Source of the DNA: Alphaproteobacteria bacterium
Lineage (GTDB): Bacteria > Pseudomonadota > Alphaproteobacteria > Micavibrionales > Micavibrionaceae
Length of the DNA: 64,000 nt
NCBI GenBank assembly: GCA_016125135.1
Contig: WGMJ01000003.1
Span: 1-64,000, forward strand
Reading direction: 5' to 3'
Numbering within the stretch: the stretch's first letter is position 1; every line of letters begins with the position of its first letter. Positions 44,813-54,823 of the stretch are shown here, piece by piece. A program made the translations under genes and the position numbers. The notes beneath the pieces are model-generated. The model was not told the DNA's origin and did not search any database. It worked only from the letters and a program-made list of their open reading frames with translations.

Positions 44813-46700
44813 TAATATTCTCCCGCTTTTTCTTCAGGCTGACGGCGGCCTCGATATAATCAACAATCTGCTTCACACAAACCTCGACACTATTTACCTC
44901 GGTATCAACGACCATTTCAGGGTTTTCCGGCGCTTCATAAGGCGAGTCGATACCCGTAAATTCGGTGATAAGCCCTTTACGCGCCTTTACGTAGAGGCCT
45001 TTCGGATCACGTTTCTCACAAGTTTCAATGTTCGCCTTGATGTAAATCTCGTTGAAATGGCGTGGTGATGCGGAACGTGCACGATCACGGTCGGCGCGGT
45101 AAGGCGAGATAAAGGCTGTAATACAAACGATCCCTGCATCGGCCATAAGGGCTGATACTTCGCCAACGCGGCGAATATTTTCCGCGCGATCATCAGGCGA
45201 GAACCCCAGATCTTTGTTCAGACCATGACGCACGTTATCACCATCAAGCACGTAAGCGTGATACCCCCGCTCGAAAAGGGCCTTCTCCGCGAGCATGGCA
45301 AGCGTTGATTTACCAGCGCCCGAAAGCCCAGTAAACCAGAACACCCCACCATAATGGCCAAGCTTCTGCGCACGGGCATCTGCATCCGTTAGGTGATCAA
45401 CCGCATAGATATTCTCAGACTTCGGTTGCATCAGACGACGCTGGTCAGCATAACCTTCCATGCTAATAAGCCCGCCGCCGACAATGTCAGCGCCTTCAAC
45501 AAGTACAAACCGACCCGTTTTATGGTTGTCGCTGTACGAGTCAACGGCGATCAATTGACCCGCACGGAGCGTAACTTCTGCGACCGCATTTTTTACAACC
45601 TCTTTTGCCTGCTCGGTTTGTTTCAAATCATCCGTATCAACGACCTTATCGATTGATTGCACGGTGACAGCAGTTTCAGTTGTGCCAAAACGTACCTTGT
45701 ATGAGTTACCAACGCGGAGCGGGTTTTTAGAAAGCCAGAACAAGCTTGTGCGGAACACGTTCGTGAGCATTGGTGCGTGCTCGGCATGCGAGCCGATGTG
45801 CCCGCGCTCGACAAAAATAGGCTGGTCGAGTGTAACGCCAAAAACTTCGCCTGCCTTCAGTTCAAATGCCTTATCATGCCTGTCGGGCCATGAAACTATA
45901 TCCGTGACTGTTGCGGTTTCGTTAGTGGGCGAGAATAAAACTTTATCACCCTTGCGCAACACGCCGCTTTCAATGCGGCCAACAAGAATGCGCTTTTCAT
46001 CAACGCGGTAAACGTCCTGCACAGGGAAACGCAAAGGAAGTGCCACGGGCGCACCGAAACGTTCGAATACGTGCAGCTGATCAAGCAGCGTTTTGCCCTT
46101 ATACCAATCCATTCGCGTTGAAGCGTTTGCCAGATTATCACCATCACGAGCGGCAATTGGAATAAAGGCTGTCGGGCGCACACCTAGCGTATGCAGATAT
46201 TCTTTCAACTCCTGCACCAAGGCTTCGAATTTCCCATGGTCAAAGTTGATGCGATCCATTTTATTAATCGCTACAACAACCTGTTTGAGACCCAGTAGAT
46301 GAAGCAGGTAAGCATGGCGCTTGGTTTGTTCGCGCACGCCTTCGGCCGCATCAACAATCAGAACGGCAGCATCTGCTGCGGCAGCACCTGAAATCATATT
46401 TTTCAAAAATTCTTTATGGCCCGGCGCATCGATAATTACGAACTCGCGTACACCATGCTTGAAGCGGATTTGCGTTGTATCAATTGTAATTGCCTGATCA
46501 CGCTCCGCTTGGAACGAGTCGAGCAGAAACGACCACTCGAATGGTACGCCGCGCCCCTTGGCGGCCGCTTCAAGCTCACGCACTTTGGATTCAGGCAATG
46601 CACCTGTGTCGTTCAACATACGACCAATCAGCGTTGATTTGCCGTGGTCAACGTGACCAACAATCACAATACGGAGAGGAAGGTGTAGTGGCTCGCTCAT
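44802..46700 (-). CDS. cysNC: bifunctional sulfate adenylyltransferase GTPase subunit / APS kinase
   Basis: A 632-aa fusion. The N-terminal half (about 1-440) is the CysN GTPase: [30 protein letters not shown]. The C-terminal half is APS kinase CysC, from about residue 455: [16 protein letters not shown] and GDNVRHGLN. With CysD it makes APS from sulfate and then PAPS. This NodQ-like fused form is common in Alphaproteobacteria. The gap to cysD is 1 base. Confidence 0.95.
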   Translation of the reverse strand: MSEPLHLPLRIVIVGHVDHGKSTLIGRMLNDTGALPESKVRELEAAAKGRGVPFEWSFLLDSFQAERDQAITIDTTQIRFKHGVREFVIIDAPGHKEFLKNMISGAAAADAAVLIVDAAEGVREQTKRHAYLLHLLGLKQVVVAINKMDRINFDHGKFEALVQELKEYLHTLGVRPTAFIPIAARDGDNLANASTRMDWYKGKTLLDQLHVFERFGAPVALPLRFPVQDVYRVDEKRILVGRIESGVLRKGDKVLFSPTNETATVTDIVSWPDRHDKAFELKAGEVFGVTLDQPIFVERGHIGSHAEHAPMLTNVFRTSLFWLSKNPLRVGNSYKVRFGTTETAVTVQSIDKVVDTDDLKQTEQAKEVVKNAVAEVTLRAGQLIAVDSYSDNHKTGRFVLVEGADIVGGGLISMEGYADQRRLMQPKSENIYAVDHLTDADARAQKLGHYGGVFWFTGLSGAGKSTLAMLAEKALFERGYHAYVLDGDNVRHGLNKDLGFSPDDRAENIRRVGEVSALMADAGIVCITAFISPYRADRDRARSASPRHFNEIYIKANIETCEKRDPKGLYVKARKGLITEFTGIDSPYEAPENPEMVVDTEVNSVEVCVKQIVDYIEAAVSLKKKRENIIAA

Positions 46701-46701
46701 A

Positions 46702-47505
46702 TCACATATATCCTGACGCTCTTAATGTTTCAAAACTATCTTCACGCTCGTTATCCATCGAGCGGCCAGCACGTTCTGGTGTTTTTGTTGTCTGCAGCTC
46801 TTCGATAATTTCATCAATTGTGCTGGCGTTTGAATCAACGGGAAATGTAATATTTTTCTCGCCCAGTGAGCGGTAGCGTTTGCCGTTACGTGCCAAATAA
46901 AGCGGCACAATGGGTATGTTCTCCATGCGGGTATAGCGCCAGATATCAAGTTCCGTCCAATGCAAAATCGGATGGATACGCAAGTGACAGCCCTGAGGGA
47001 TTTCACATTTATATTGGTCCCAGAATTCTGCAGGCTGATCTTTAAAGTCCCAGCTGCCATCAATCGAGCGCGGCGAAAACACGCGCTCTTTCGCACGCAT
47101 GGATTGCTCGTCACGGCGAATGCCACCGATGATGCCCTTATACTGATCCCGCTTTAAAAGATTCTTCAGCCCCTCGGTTTTACGCGCTGCCGCGCGTGTA
47201 GCCGGTGGTAACGTTGGGTCCATCTCGCTTTCAGGTGGGCATAATTCATTATGTACGTCGAGATCCCACTCTTTCGTATATTTATCGCGGAACTCATAAA
47301 CTTCAGGTAATTCCATTTCGGTATCGAGCAAAATAAGCTTGAACGGTACCTTGCCGAAGAAGGCTTTCCGCACCATCCATAACAGGGCGGTGGAATCCTT
47401 CCCGATAGACCACATCATACCGAGCGGCTGGATGCGGTTATAGGCTTCACGGATAATATAGATAGTTTGCGCTTCAAGCTGCTGGAGATAGTGTTTTTCG
47501 GACAT
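46702..47505 (-). CDS. cysD: sulfate adenylyltransferase small subunit
   Basis: A 267-aa PP-loop ATP pyrophosphatase. [17 protein letters not shown] is the PP-loop. [15 protein letters not shown] is the conserved sulfate/ATP site loop, and [14 protein letters not shown] is a further CysD/CysH-family mark. It forms the heterodimer with CysN that makes APS. It is the first gene of the operon. The length is slightly shorter than the 300-aa E. coli form but normal for this branch. Confidence 0.94.
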   Translation of the reverse strand: MSEKHYLQQLEAQTIYIIREAYNRIQPLGMMWSIGKDSTALLWMVRKAFFGKVPFKLILLDTEMELPEVYEFRDKYTKEWDLDVHNELCPPESEMDPTLPPATRAAARKTEGLKNLLKRDQYKGIIGGIRRDEQSMRAKERVFSPRSIDGSWDFKDQPAEFWDQYKCEIPQGCHLRIHPILHWTELDIWRYTRMENIPIVPLYLARNGKRYRSLGEKNITFPVDSNASTIDEIIEELQTTKTPERAGRSMDNEREDSFETLRASGYM

Positions 47506-47575
47506 TTTGGGCGTTTTTAACCTTTAATAGGGCTTAAGTATAAGCGTTTCTGAGGTTTTTTCCTCTCTTTTTTTA

Positions 47576-47605
47576 TTGACATAATTAAAAAATAGGTGCA
47601 ATATA
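47576..47605 (+). promoter_or_regulatory. probable promoter of the 184-aa hypothetical gene
   Basis: TTGACA (47576-47581) sits in TTATTGACATAA, the same 12-mer found at the promoter of the 1433-aa gene. A -10 lies around AATATA (47600-47605), spacing 18, or TATAAC two bases on, spacing 20. Confidence 0.45.
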
Positions 47606-47625
47606 ACGGGAAATTGGAGAGAGCC

Positions 47626-48180
47626 GTGTCATTACCTGAAAGCGAATATGTTGGCGTTAAGAATGAAGTTTCTGAAGCCATTACAAGAATTCTGCAAGAA
47701 TATGCTGGAAACGACACAGATATTAATGTCTCGGTACGTTGCCTTGACAACGGCCTCACACAGATTTTTGCAGAAAACGTTGAAACTCTGCAGCTTGTAC
47801 ATGCGCTTTACAAGGAAGCGGGCTACTATGTGAATGTTCGCCAGACATTTAATGATGGCGCCAAAGCAAGCTTCGAGGTCTTTGGTAGCAACATTAGCCT
47901 TGACGGCGTTCATGCCGAACTTGATGCCATTACTGATCCAGATGGCGAGGTTGATGAAAGTGATATTAATAATAGTCTTGCTGCCAGAGGCGCAATTGCT
48001 TTAGCTGTGCCGCGGAACATTTACGCCAGTATTCATTTTGCAGTTACACCCCATATTGTAAAAGAGGCTCTTGATAGGGGCGTTCTCGAGAATACACCAA
48101 ATGCCTTTGGTGATGAGGGAGATCCATTTCCCGTTTCCGGTAATTCACAGCATGATTATAGTTTCAGGCTCGCGCGTTAA
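47626..48180 (+). CDS. hypothetical 184-aa protein
   Basis: No family recognised. GTG 47626 has GGAGAG close upstream, so I prefer it to the longer open frame. The product is acidic and soluble, with no signal peptide. The early part (VKNEVSEAITRILQEY) is helical; a middle mixed alpha/beta part follows (NVSVRCLDNGLTQIF). It is likely a small folded protein. Its promoter shares a 12-base motif with that of the giant protein gene at 29998, which might mean common control. Confidence 0.6.
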   Translation: MSLPESEYVGVKNEVSEAITRILQEYAGNDTDINVSVRCLDNGLTQIFAENVETLQLVHALYKEAGYYVNVRQTFNDGAKASFEVFGSNISLDGVHAELDAITDPDGEVDESDINNSLAARGAIALAVPRNIYASIHFAVTPHIVKEALDRGVLENTPNAFGDEGDPFPVSGNSQHDYSFRLAR

Positions 48181-48216
48181 ATCTTCTTTTGAACAGTATT
48201 ATATTGTGGTTTAGTA

Positions 48217-48232
48217 TCCCCTATTAAGGGGA
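48217..48232 (+). promoter_or_regulatory. hairpin covering the ribosome-binding site of the binding-protein gene
   Basis: TCCCCT (48217-48222) and AGGGGA (48227-48232) form a perfect 6-bp stem around ATTA. The Shine-Dalgarno sequence AAGGGGAG sits in its 3' side, so the fold would hide it and limit translation of the gene starting at 48241. Confidence 0.4.
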
Positions 48233-48240
48233 GAATGATC

Positions 48241-49051
48241 ATGAAGAAGTTCCTGAATATTTTTGTTATTGTCGCATTTCTGCTGACGGCCGTACCGGTG
48301 CTCGCTGCTGAAACAGGACATGCCCGTGTTATAAAAACGGGCACGCTCCGCTGTGGCTTTACCTTCTGGGATGGTGGCGTGATGCGTGACGAAAAAACAA
48401 ACGAACTGAAAGGTTTTATTGTTGACCTGACGAATGAACTGGCAAAAGTCGGCGATGTTAAAATTGAATGGGTGGGCCCGATTGACTGGGGGCAAAATAG
48501 ACGCCATGTGCGCAGGCATGTGGCAGGCAGGGCTAAAAAGCAAACATATATTGTTCTCCGAGCCCTTTGCTTATCAAGGTATGGAAGCTTTCGTGCGGGC
48601 CGATGATAACCGCTTCAACAAGAATTTGGCTGCGCTCAATAGCCCTGACGTTACAATTGTAATTGTTGATAATGATAACGCTGATTACGTTGCGCAGGCT
48701 TTGTTTCCCAAAGCAAAACGCGTAGCCCTGCCACTCGGCGCCAGTGACAATGACATGCTAATGCATGTAAAAACAAAAAAGGCCGACGCTGCTTTTACGG
48801 CCCCAATTCTCGGCACACGTTTTATGAAAGCCAACCCGAACACACTCAAGCAAGCCGACCCTGGGCATTTCGTGCGCGTGTTTGGTAATACTTATGTTGT
48901 GGGCGGTGATGATTTCAAACTACTGCACTTCATTAATACCGTACTCGCAGAAATCGAGAATAGCGGCTTTATTGACCAGCTGATGCAGAAATATCAGGCC
49001 GAGTACCCTGATATGTTTATTCCGAAACAGAAACCTTACCAAACGCCCTAG
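48241..49051 (+). pseudogene. periplasmic amino-acid-binding-like protein, frameshifted
   Basis: Two frames join into one substrate-binding protein (SBP_bac_3 type) of about 269 aa. The first has a signal peptide (FLNIFVIVAFLLTAVPVLAA) and the TLRCGFTFWDGG start of the domain. It breaks at the GGGGG run near 48488-48492 (IDWG). The other frame carries on as KIDAMCAGMWQAGLKS and SEPFAYQGMEAFV. Dropping one G restores IDWGKIDAMC. It could be a sequencing slip in a homopolymer or real inactivation. No permease or ATPase gene is adjacent, so it may serve as a receptor or be an orphan. Confidence 0.7.
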
Positions 49052-49482
49052 TCTTTTGTTGGCAAGCCAAACGCTCTTAGGACGTCCTGAAAATTATCAT
49101 TGTATGGCAAATCTTCCCATTTCGGATTAATGAAATGCGGGGCCGGGTCTTGTTCAAACTTAATCGCCTTGATTGTTTTGTGCCCCAGAATAAGCGCTTT
49201 GCAACAGCGGTGCATGCCATCCATAATACGACCATCTGCATGCAGAATAATCGGATAAGCAAGGTCAGTTTCATAAATGAGTTTGGCATGTAAGGCGATA
49301 TCGCGTGCAATTGGCTTCTTCCATCCACCTTCTTCATGCCAGTAAGATTCATCCAACTCTGCTATTTCACTTAGCGGCACGTCTATAATAGGCAGTCCCT
49401 TCACTTCTTCAACAAGTCTGTTCACATCCCAGACATGCTTCTCGCCAGACTCTGTCCTGACCATGTGGTATTGCTGACGCAT
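49048..49482 (-). CDS. ParB/Srx-fold-like hypothetical protein
   Basis: A 144-aa protein. The stretch YPIILHADGRIMDGMHRCC resembles the ParB/sulfiredoxin fold core (D-G-x-x-x-D-G-x-H-R-x-x-A). There is no HTH, so it is not a chromosome-partition ParB. The function is unknown. Its ATG overlaps the ugd stop (TAATG), so it is the second gene of that unit, and its end overlaps the convergent binding-protein frame. Confidence 0.62.
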   Translation of the reverse strand: MRQQYHMVRTESGEKHVWDVNRLVEEVKGLPIIDVPLSEIAELDESYWHEEGGWKKPIARDIALHAKLIYETDLAYPIILHADGRIMDGMHRCCKALILGHKTIKAIKFEQDPAPHFINPKWEDLPYNDNFQDVLRAFGLPTKD

Positions 49483-50828
49483 TAAGCTGTTTGGCCTTTC
49501 ACAGCTTGCGGCTTTGCGTGTACGGTTTGGCGGCCGATTGAAACATAATGGAAGCCGTTACGCTCCATCTCGTGTGGCTTGTAGATGTTACGCAGATCAA
49601 CAATGCGGCGCGACTTCATAGAATCGCCAATACGCTGCAAGTTGAGTGCGCGGAATTCGTTCCACTCGGTGAGGATCACAAGCACATCAGCGCCCTCTGC
49701 AACTGCGTAAGCGTTTTCTTTCCATTCGATATTTTGCAAGACTTTTTCAGCGTGTGTTTGCGCAGCAGGATCATGCGCGACAATGTTTGCGCCCGCCTCT
49801 TGCAGTTTTGGAATAACGACAAGCGATGGGGCCTCGCGGATATCATCTGTATTCGGCTTGAAGGCAATACCCAGGACGCCAATGCGCAACCCTTTCACGC
49901 TGCCACCGCACGCGGCGATCACGCGATCAGCCATTTCGGCTTGGCGGTTTTTGTTAACGTTAACAACCGTTTCAACAATTGTTTGCGGTGTATTATATTT
50001 ACGGCCAATTTGTGTGAGAGCCAATGTGTCTTTCGGGAAGCAGGAACCGCCATAACCAGGGCCTGCGTGTAAAAACTTGGCGCCAATACGCCCATCAAGC
50101 CCCATGCCTTTGGCAACATCCTGCACGTTCGCGCCAGCGGCCTCGCATAAATTTGCAACTTCATTAATAAAGCTGATTTTTGTCGCCAGAAACGCATTGC
50201 TTGCATATTTGATGATTTCAGCAGCTTCAGGCGTTGTCACGATCATCGGTGTTTCATTGATGAAAAGCGGACGGTATAGGTTACGCATCATCTCGCGTGC
50301 GCGTTCACTCTCAACACCAATCACAACACGGTCAGGGCGCATGAAATCTTCAATCGCCGCCCCCTCACGCAAAAACTCGGGGTTTGAGCATACATCAAAC
50401 TCGGCCTTGTTATTTTCAGCACGGATAATTTTATCAACCTCGCGTGCCGTTCCTACAGGCACAGTGGATTTATTTACGATAACGGTATAGCTCTGCAAAT
50501 GTTTTGCAACTTCTTTCGCAGCAGCGTGCACATACTGCATATCCGCTTCGCCCGTTTGCGGGTGCGGCGGCGTGCCAACAGCGATAAAAACGGCGTCTGC
50601 ATTTGGAACAGCATCTGCCAGATTTGTTGTAAATTGCAAATGGCCCATGCGGGTTTGCTTTTCAACAAGGTCTTCAAGACCCGGCTCGTAAATAGGAATA
50701 ACGCCGCGCTTCAAGCTTTCGATTTTGCCTGCATCTTTATCAACGCATGTGACGTTCCAGCCGAACTCGGCAAAACATGTCCCTGACACAAGACCAACAT
50801 AACCGGTTCCGATAACTGCAATCCGCAT
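49482..50828 (-). CDS. ugd: UDP-glucose 6-dehydrogenase
   Basis: A 448-aa NAD-dependent dehydrogenase. The Rossmann motif is VIGTGYVGLVSG, the catalytic Cys is in GGSCFPKDT, and NPEFLREG and AFKPNTDDIREAP are family marks. It makes UDP-glucuronate for capsule, exopolysaccharide or LPS sugars. AAAGGAAT precedes the ATG. It is divergent from the tandem IMPase genes. Confidence 0.95.
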   Translation of the reverse strand: MRIAVIGTGYVGLVSGTCFAEFGWNVTCVDKDAGKIESLKRGVIPIYEPGLEDLVEKQTRMGHLQFTTNLADAVPNADAVFIAVGTPPHPQTGEADMQYVHAAAKEVAKHLQSYTVIVNKSTVPVGTAREVDKIIRAENNKAEFDVCSNPEFLREGAAIEDFMRPDRVVIGVESERAREMMRNLYRPLFINETPMIVTTPEAAEIIKYASNAFLATKISFINEVANLCEAAGANVQDVAKGMGLDGRIGAKFLHAGPGYGGSCFPKDTLALTQIGRKYNTPQTIVETVVNVNKNRQAEMADRVIAACGGSVKGLRIGVLGIAFKPNTDDIREAPSLVVIPKLQEAGANIVAHDPAAQTHAEKVLQNIEWKENAYAVAEGADVLVILTEWNEFRALNLQRIGDSMKSRRIVDLRNIYKPHEMERNGFHYVSIGRQTVHAKPQAVKGQTA

Positions 50829-50850
50829 GGCTGATATTCCTTTATTTTAC

Positions 50851-50878
50851 TTGTAATTTCTGCCCCATAACCTAAACT
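50851..50878 (+). promoter_or_regulatory. promoter of the first tandem IMPase gene
   Basis: TTGTAA (50851-50856), a 16-base spacer, and TAAACT (50873-50878), six bases before the ATG at 50885, which has no ribosome-binding site. Confidence 0.45.
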
Positions 50879-50884
50879 TTATAT

Positions 50885-51709
50885 ATGATTAATCAAGCCC
50901 AATTCGATGCGATCAAGACCGTTGTTGTGAAGGCTGGCAGCATTCTGCGGGAGGGCTGGTTGAACCCCCAACTCATTGTTTACGAAACGAAAAAAGATGG
51001 TTCGCTAGTCAGTAATTACGACCGGAAAAGCGAAGCTATCATGCTTGCCGAGTTGCCCGCCATTATTCCGGATATTCCGCTGATCGCAGAAGAAGAAGAT
51101 GCCGCAGGTGTAAAAAAAGAATATTCATCGCTTTATTGCACAATTGACCCGCTTGATGGCACACGTAGTTATCTCTCGGAGAAACGCGGGCTGGAGGCCA
51201 AGCGCGGTTTTGCAACATTGCTGGCAATTGTTGAAAACGGAAAAACAACTGCTGCCGTTGTTTACTCACCCGTACATAATATCCTGATCAGCGCAATGCA
51301 TGGCGTCCATAAAGTCGAGAAAGTTTTACCTGACGGCACGCTTGTGCCATTTACGCCACCGCCGCGCACTGATGATAAAGTGCTGCGTGTTGCTTTTAAC
51401 CGCACAGCAACACAGGATTACGCCGAAGAAAATTACTTCGGGAAACTGCGTGAAGCTGGCTACACAATTTCCTACGATAAAAACCCTGACCAATTTACAC
51501 GGCTCGTGCAGGCCGCACTGGGCGAGCTGGATTTTTATTTCGCCGATGGCAGCGCAGCCCGCTCATGGGATGTCGCACCATTTGATTTATTGCTCGCCGC
51601 ACAAGGCGGTAAATTCTGGAGTGAAACCAAGCTGGATGATGCCTATGGCACGCACCACCATTTTATTGCAGGGCGTGACCGCAAATTACTTGATCTTATA
51701 CTCCCTTAA
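50885..51709 (+). CDS. inositol-monophosphatase / CysQ-family phosphatase (copy 1)
   Basis: A 274-aa IMPase-superfamily enzyme. Metal ligands are in LIAEEEDAA, DPLDGTRSYL and SWDVAPFDLLLAAQGG. The loop after DPLDGT (RSYLSEKRG) differs from both CysQ and typical SuhB, so the substrate is open: inositol phosphate, PAP, fructose bisphosphate or histidinol phosphate. It is followed after 2 bases by a paralogue in the same direction. Confidence 0.8.
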   Translation: MINQAQFDAIKTVVVKAGSILREGWLNPQLIVYETKKDGSLVSNYDRKSEAIMLAELPAIIPDIPLIAEEEDAAGVKKEYSSLYCTIDPLDGTRSYLSEKRGLEAKRGFATLLAIVENGKTTAAVVYSPVHNILISAMHGVHKVEKVLPDGTLVPFTPPPRTDDKVLRVAFNRTATQDYAEENYFGKLREAGYTISYDKNPDQFTRLVQAALGELDFYFADGSAARSWDVAPFDLLLAAQGGKFWSETKLDDAYGTHHHFIAGRDRKLLDLILP

Positions 51710-51711
51710 AA

Positions 51712-52545
51712 ATGACAGGCGCCTTTCTTACAATGACGCATGTACAGGCGCTGAAAGAGGCCGCTATTGAAGCAGGTGCTATACTTATGGAGGGCTTTAA
51801 CGCTCCCGAATCCATTTCCTTTTCTAAAAAGCAGGACGGAAGCTTTGTAAGCAACTATGACCTGCTTAGCGAAGCCAGGTTGTTAGCCCGCTTGCGGAAT
51901 CTATTGCCCGAAATTCCAGTAATATCAGAGGAAGATACAGAAGAGGCCACTATATCACCGCCGGTCTTTTGTACGATAGACCCTCTCGATGGCACCAAAA
52001 ACTACCTTGAAGGCAAAAAATCGTTCGGCGTTCTTCTTGCTGTAGTGGAGAATGGAGATGTAACACTTGGCATTGCTTATTTACCCGCCCATGACATTCT
52101 TATAACAGCAAGTGCTATCTCTCCCCTTACCATCACCAACTCTATGCTGGAGCCTCTGACCTTGCCATATAAAGAAAAAAAGGCAGGTGAAATTTCTGTA
52201 GCCATCCATTCACGTCCTGCCCATGAATATGCAAGCGAGCACGCTATGCGTTACGCGGAACAAGCCTGCCTGAAGAACATCCGAGAGCAAAACTTCTCGC
52301 TCCTTGCCGATACCAATACCGACGAACTCATACGGCTGGCTCAAGTCGCATTGGGCAGGCTTGACCTTTATATTGTCCATGAAAGCCTTGCACGGATATG
52401 GGATATTGCTCCTTTTAAAATTATTCTCGAGAAAGCTGGTGGCGTACTTATTCATGGCGAAGCGTTTACAAGACCCTACATTTTGCAAACCACTTTTATT
52501 GCTACAGCCAACCCCGCCTTAAGGGATTTACTGTTAAGCCCCTAG
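51712..52545 (+). CDS. inositol-monophosphatase / CysQ-family phosphatase (copy 2)
   Basis: A 277-aa paralogue of the preceding gene. It keeps VISEEDTEE, DPLDGTKNYLEGKKSFGV and IWDIAPFKIILEKAGG. Copies 1 and 2 align along their whole length but differ widely, so the duplication is old. The start is ATG 51712 or ATG 51733; the second aligns better with copy 1, but neither has a clear ribosome-binding site. It is close downstream of copy 1 and presumably translated from the same message. Confidence 0.8.
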   Translation: MTGAFLTMTHVQALKEAAIEAGAILMEGFNAPESISFSKKQDGSFVSNYDLLSEARLLARLRNLLPEIPVISEEDTEEATISPPVFCTIDPLDGTKNYLEGKKSFGVLLAVVENGDVTLGIAYLPAHDILITASAISPLTITNSMLEPLTLPYKEKKAGEISVAIHSRPAHEYASEHAMRYAEQACLKNIREQNFSLLADTNTDELIRLAQVALGRLDLYIVHESLARIWDIAPFKIILEKAGGVLIHGEAFTRPYILQTTFIATANPALRDLLLSP

Positions 52546-52581
52546 GGGCTACACTGACGCCATAAAAGAAGGATAAAAATT

Positions 52582-53337
52582 ATGGCTAAAGAAAGCACCC
52601 AGCAAAAAGCACCAACGAACCCGAACCTCCCGCTTTTCTACTCGAACCCTGTGCCACTGGATCAGCGCCGTAACCCGCCACTTCTTTTTAACAAGAGTAT
52701 TGGCTATGGCTTCACAGAGGGCGTAAATGCCGTACCACTGAATATGGTCGAGTTTTCGCAAGCGGCAGGCTCGATGCCGATTGCCTTCAGCCCTGATGCA
52801 ACCGCCACCCCTGTTGCCGTCCTCGGCCTGCGTGACGGTGAGAACCTGTATCTGGACAACAAGAAACAATGGCTGAATGATGCCTATATTCCCGCCTATG
52901 TGCGCCGCTACCCGTTTATTTTTGCAGCCGTACCAAATTCAGACCAATACGGCCTGTGCCTTGATGAGACGGACCAGACGATTGCCAAAAAAGACGGAGA
53001 GCGTATATTTGATGATGCTGGCGAGCCAACAGAACTTGCCAAGAACGCGATGGAATTCTGCAAATCATACCATGCAGCCGCTCTTGGCACCCAAGCGCTT
53101 AGCAAGGCGCTTGTTGACCTTGACCTGCTGGTGGAACGTCAGGTTGATATCAAGGTGAAAGACAAACAGATTCGCTTTGCAGGCTTCCGGATTGTCGATG
53201 AGAAGAAGCTTAACGAATTGCCTGATGACAAGTTCATGGACCTGAAAAAGCGGGGCTTCCTGCCATTTATCTATGCGCATTTGATATCCAATGTGCAGTG
53301 GAACCGCCTGACACAACTTCTAATGAAACAGATGTAA
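52582..53337 (+). CDS. SapC family protein
   Basis: A 251-aa protein of the SapC family (named from a Campylobacter surface-layer locus; function unsettled). Family marks include PVPLDQRRNPPLLFN, VPLNMVEFSQAA, and the C-terminal RGFLPFIYAHLISNVQWNRL. It has no signal peptide. GAAGGA stands before the ATG. It may share a transcript with alr, which starts 8 bases after its stop. Confidence 0.85.
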   Translation: MAKESTQQKAPTNPNLPLFYSNPVPLDQRRNPPLLFNKSIGYGFTEGVNAVPLNMVEFSQAAGSMPIAFSPDATATPVAVLGLRDGENLYLDNKKQWLNDAYIPAYVRRYPFIFAAVPNSDQYGLCLDETDQTIAKKDGERIFDDAGEPTELAKNAMEFCKSYHAAALGTQALSKALVDLDLLVERQVDIKVKDKQIRFAGFRIVDEKKLNELPDDKFMDLKKRGFLPFIYAHLISNVQWNRLTQLLMKQM

Positions 53338-53345
53338 TCTGCCCT

Positions 53346-54407
53346 ATGCTGACGATAGACCTGTCAGCGCTGGCACGAAACTATGACACCCTGAAAGCAC
53401 AGGTTGCCCCTACCTGCACCGTGGCAGGCGTGGTAAAAGCCAATGGCTATGGCACGGGCGCTATAGAGGCCGCCATGGCACTCTATAAACGTGGGTGCCG
53501 CACCTTCTTTGTGGCCCATGAAACAGAAGGTGTGACACTCCGCAAGGTCATGCCACATGACATCGAGATTGCGATTTTCAACGGGCTTGGCACGGGGTCC
53601 ATAGAGGGGTTCAAAACCCATAAATTGATACCCTGCCTGAGCAGCCAGAAAGATGTCATTTTATGGCATGAGACCAGCTTGCCAGCCATCCTGAATTTTG
53701 ACACTGGCATGTCACGCCTCGGCTTTTCTAATACAGATACAGAGACTATTCTGGCCGACCCATCCCCCCTTTCAGACCTCAAACTACGTGCCATTATGAG
53801 CCACCTTGTCAGCAGCGAGGAACCAGCTAACTCCTTGAATGATATACAGCTGGAAAGGTTTCAAAAGATCGTGTCATTATTCCCTGACACCCCGAAATCA
53901 CTAGCCAATTCATCTGGCATCTATTTGGGCGAACCCTACCATTTTGATATGGTGCGACCCGGCTATGCGCTCTATGGTGGCAACCCGACACCCACCCTAA
54001 AAAATCCTATGAACCATGTCGTAACATTGGCGCCTGAGATACTCCAGATAAAGCAAGTTCAGGCAGGTGCCACGGCAGGGTATAACAGCACCTACACCTT
54101 CCCGCGTGATACGCATATCGCGGTTTTGAATATCGGGTATGCCGACGGGCTATTGCGGCTTGCCAGCAACCGTGCCAGTTTCAATTTTCAGGGTGTGCCA
54201 TGCCCTATCCGCGGGCGTGTCTCGATGGATTTAACGATTGTGGAGCTGCCAGACACGCTACCAACCATTCCAAAAGAGGGCGACAGGCTGGAGCTGCTCG
54301 GTGCCAGTCAGAGCGTTGATACGCTCGCCGATATCATTGGCACAAATGGCTATGAAATCCTGACGAGCCTTGGTACGCGTTACAAACGGGAATATATTTC
54401 AAATTAA
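53346..54407 (+). CDS. alr: alanine racemase
   Basis: A 353-aa fold-III PLP racemase. The PLP Lys is in GVVKANGYGTG and the second base Tyr follows the loop AGATAGYNSTY. GRVSMDLTIVELPD is a further mark. It supplies D-Ala for peptidoglycan. The open frame extends to 53298 inside sapC, but the domain begins at ATG 53346 (MLTIDLSALARNYD). The KANGYG in place of the common KANAYG is a small variation. Confidence 0.92.
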   Translation: MLTIDLSALARNYDTLKAQVAPTCTVAGVVKANGYGTGAIEAAMALYKRGCRTFFVAHETEGVTLRKVMPHDIEIAIFNGLGTGSIEGFKTHKLIPCLSSQKDVILWHETSLPAILNFDTGMSRLGFSNTDTETILADPSPLSDLKLRAIMSHLVSSEEPANSLNDIQLERFQKIVSLFPDTPKSLANSSGIYLGEPYHFDMVRPGYALYGGNPTPTLKNPMNHVVTLAPEILQIKQVQAGATAGYNSTYTFPRDTHIAVLNIGYADGLLRLASNRASFNFQGVPCPIRGRVSMDLTIVELPDTLPTIPKEGDRLELLGASQSVDTLADIIGTNGYEILTSLGTRYKREYISN

Positions 54408-54685
54408 CAATTCGGGTCAGCTTGCGGTATGCAGAAAGACACCCTGTGCAGACGCCTGAATACGGCAAGGTCATAGGCGGTTTTTAAATATTCGGCATAG
54501 CCCGGGGGGCGGTTCGCTTCCTGATAGGCATAGGTCAGTGTCGCGGCTGCCAGCGCTGAACCAAGTATGCACCTGACACGGCCGAGCATCGCCTTGCCAT
54601 CCCTTATAAATTCATAGCCAGATGCAGCTGAATACGCTGCAGCTGCCGCGCCTGTGGTAATGAGTGCTATTGATGCCACTTCCAT
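54404..54685 (-). CDS. hypothetical 93-aa protein with hydrophobic segments
   Basis: No family recognised. Two Ala-rich hydrophobic stretches (IALITTGAAAAAYSAASG and CILGSALAAATLTYAY) suggest a small membrane or envelope protein. Its end overlaps the alr end by 4 bp in convergent orientation. The codon use is like that of its neighbours. It has moderate support only. Confidence 0.45.
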   Translation of the reverse strand: MEVASIALITTGAAAAAYSAASGYEFIRDGKAMLGRVRCILGSALAAATLTYAYQEANRPPGYAEYLKTAYDLAVFRRLHRVSFCIPQADPNC

Positions 54686-54823
54686 GAAACGCTTATATAT
54701 TATTATGACAACAAAATCAACCCCTGTTATTTAGCCCTGACACGGCACAAAAATTTGCTTTTATGACACGTGCCATGCTAGCGTCTTCCCATAATTTAAC
54801 GGGAGAAAAAGGAAACCAGAGCC

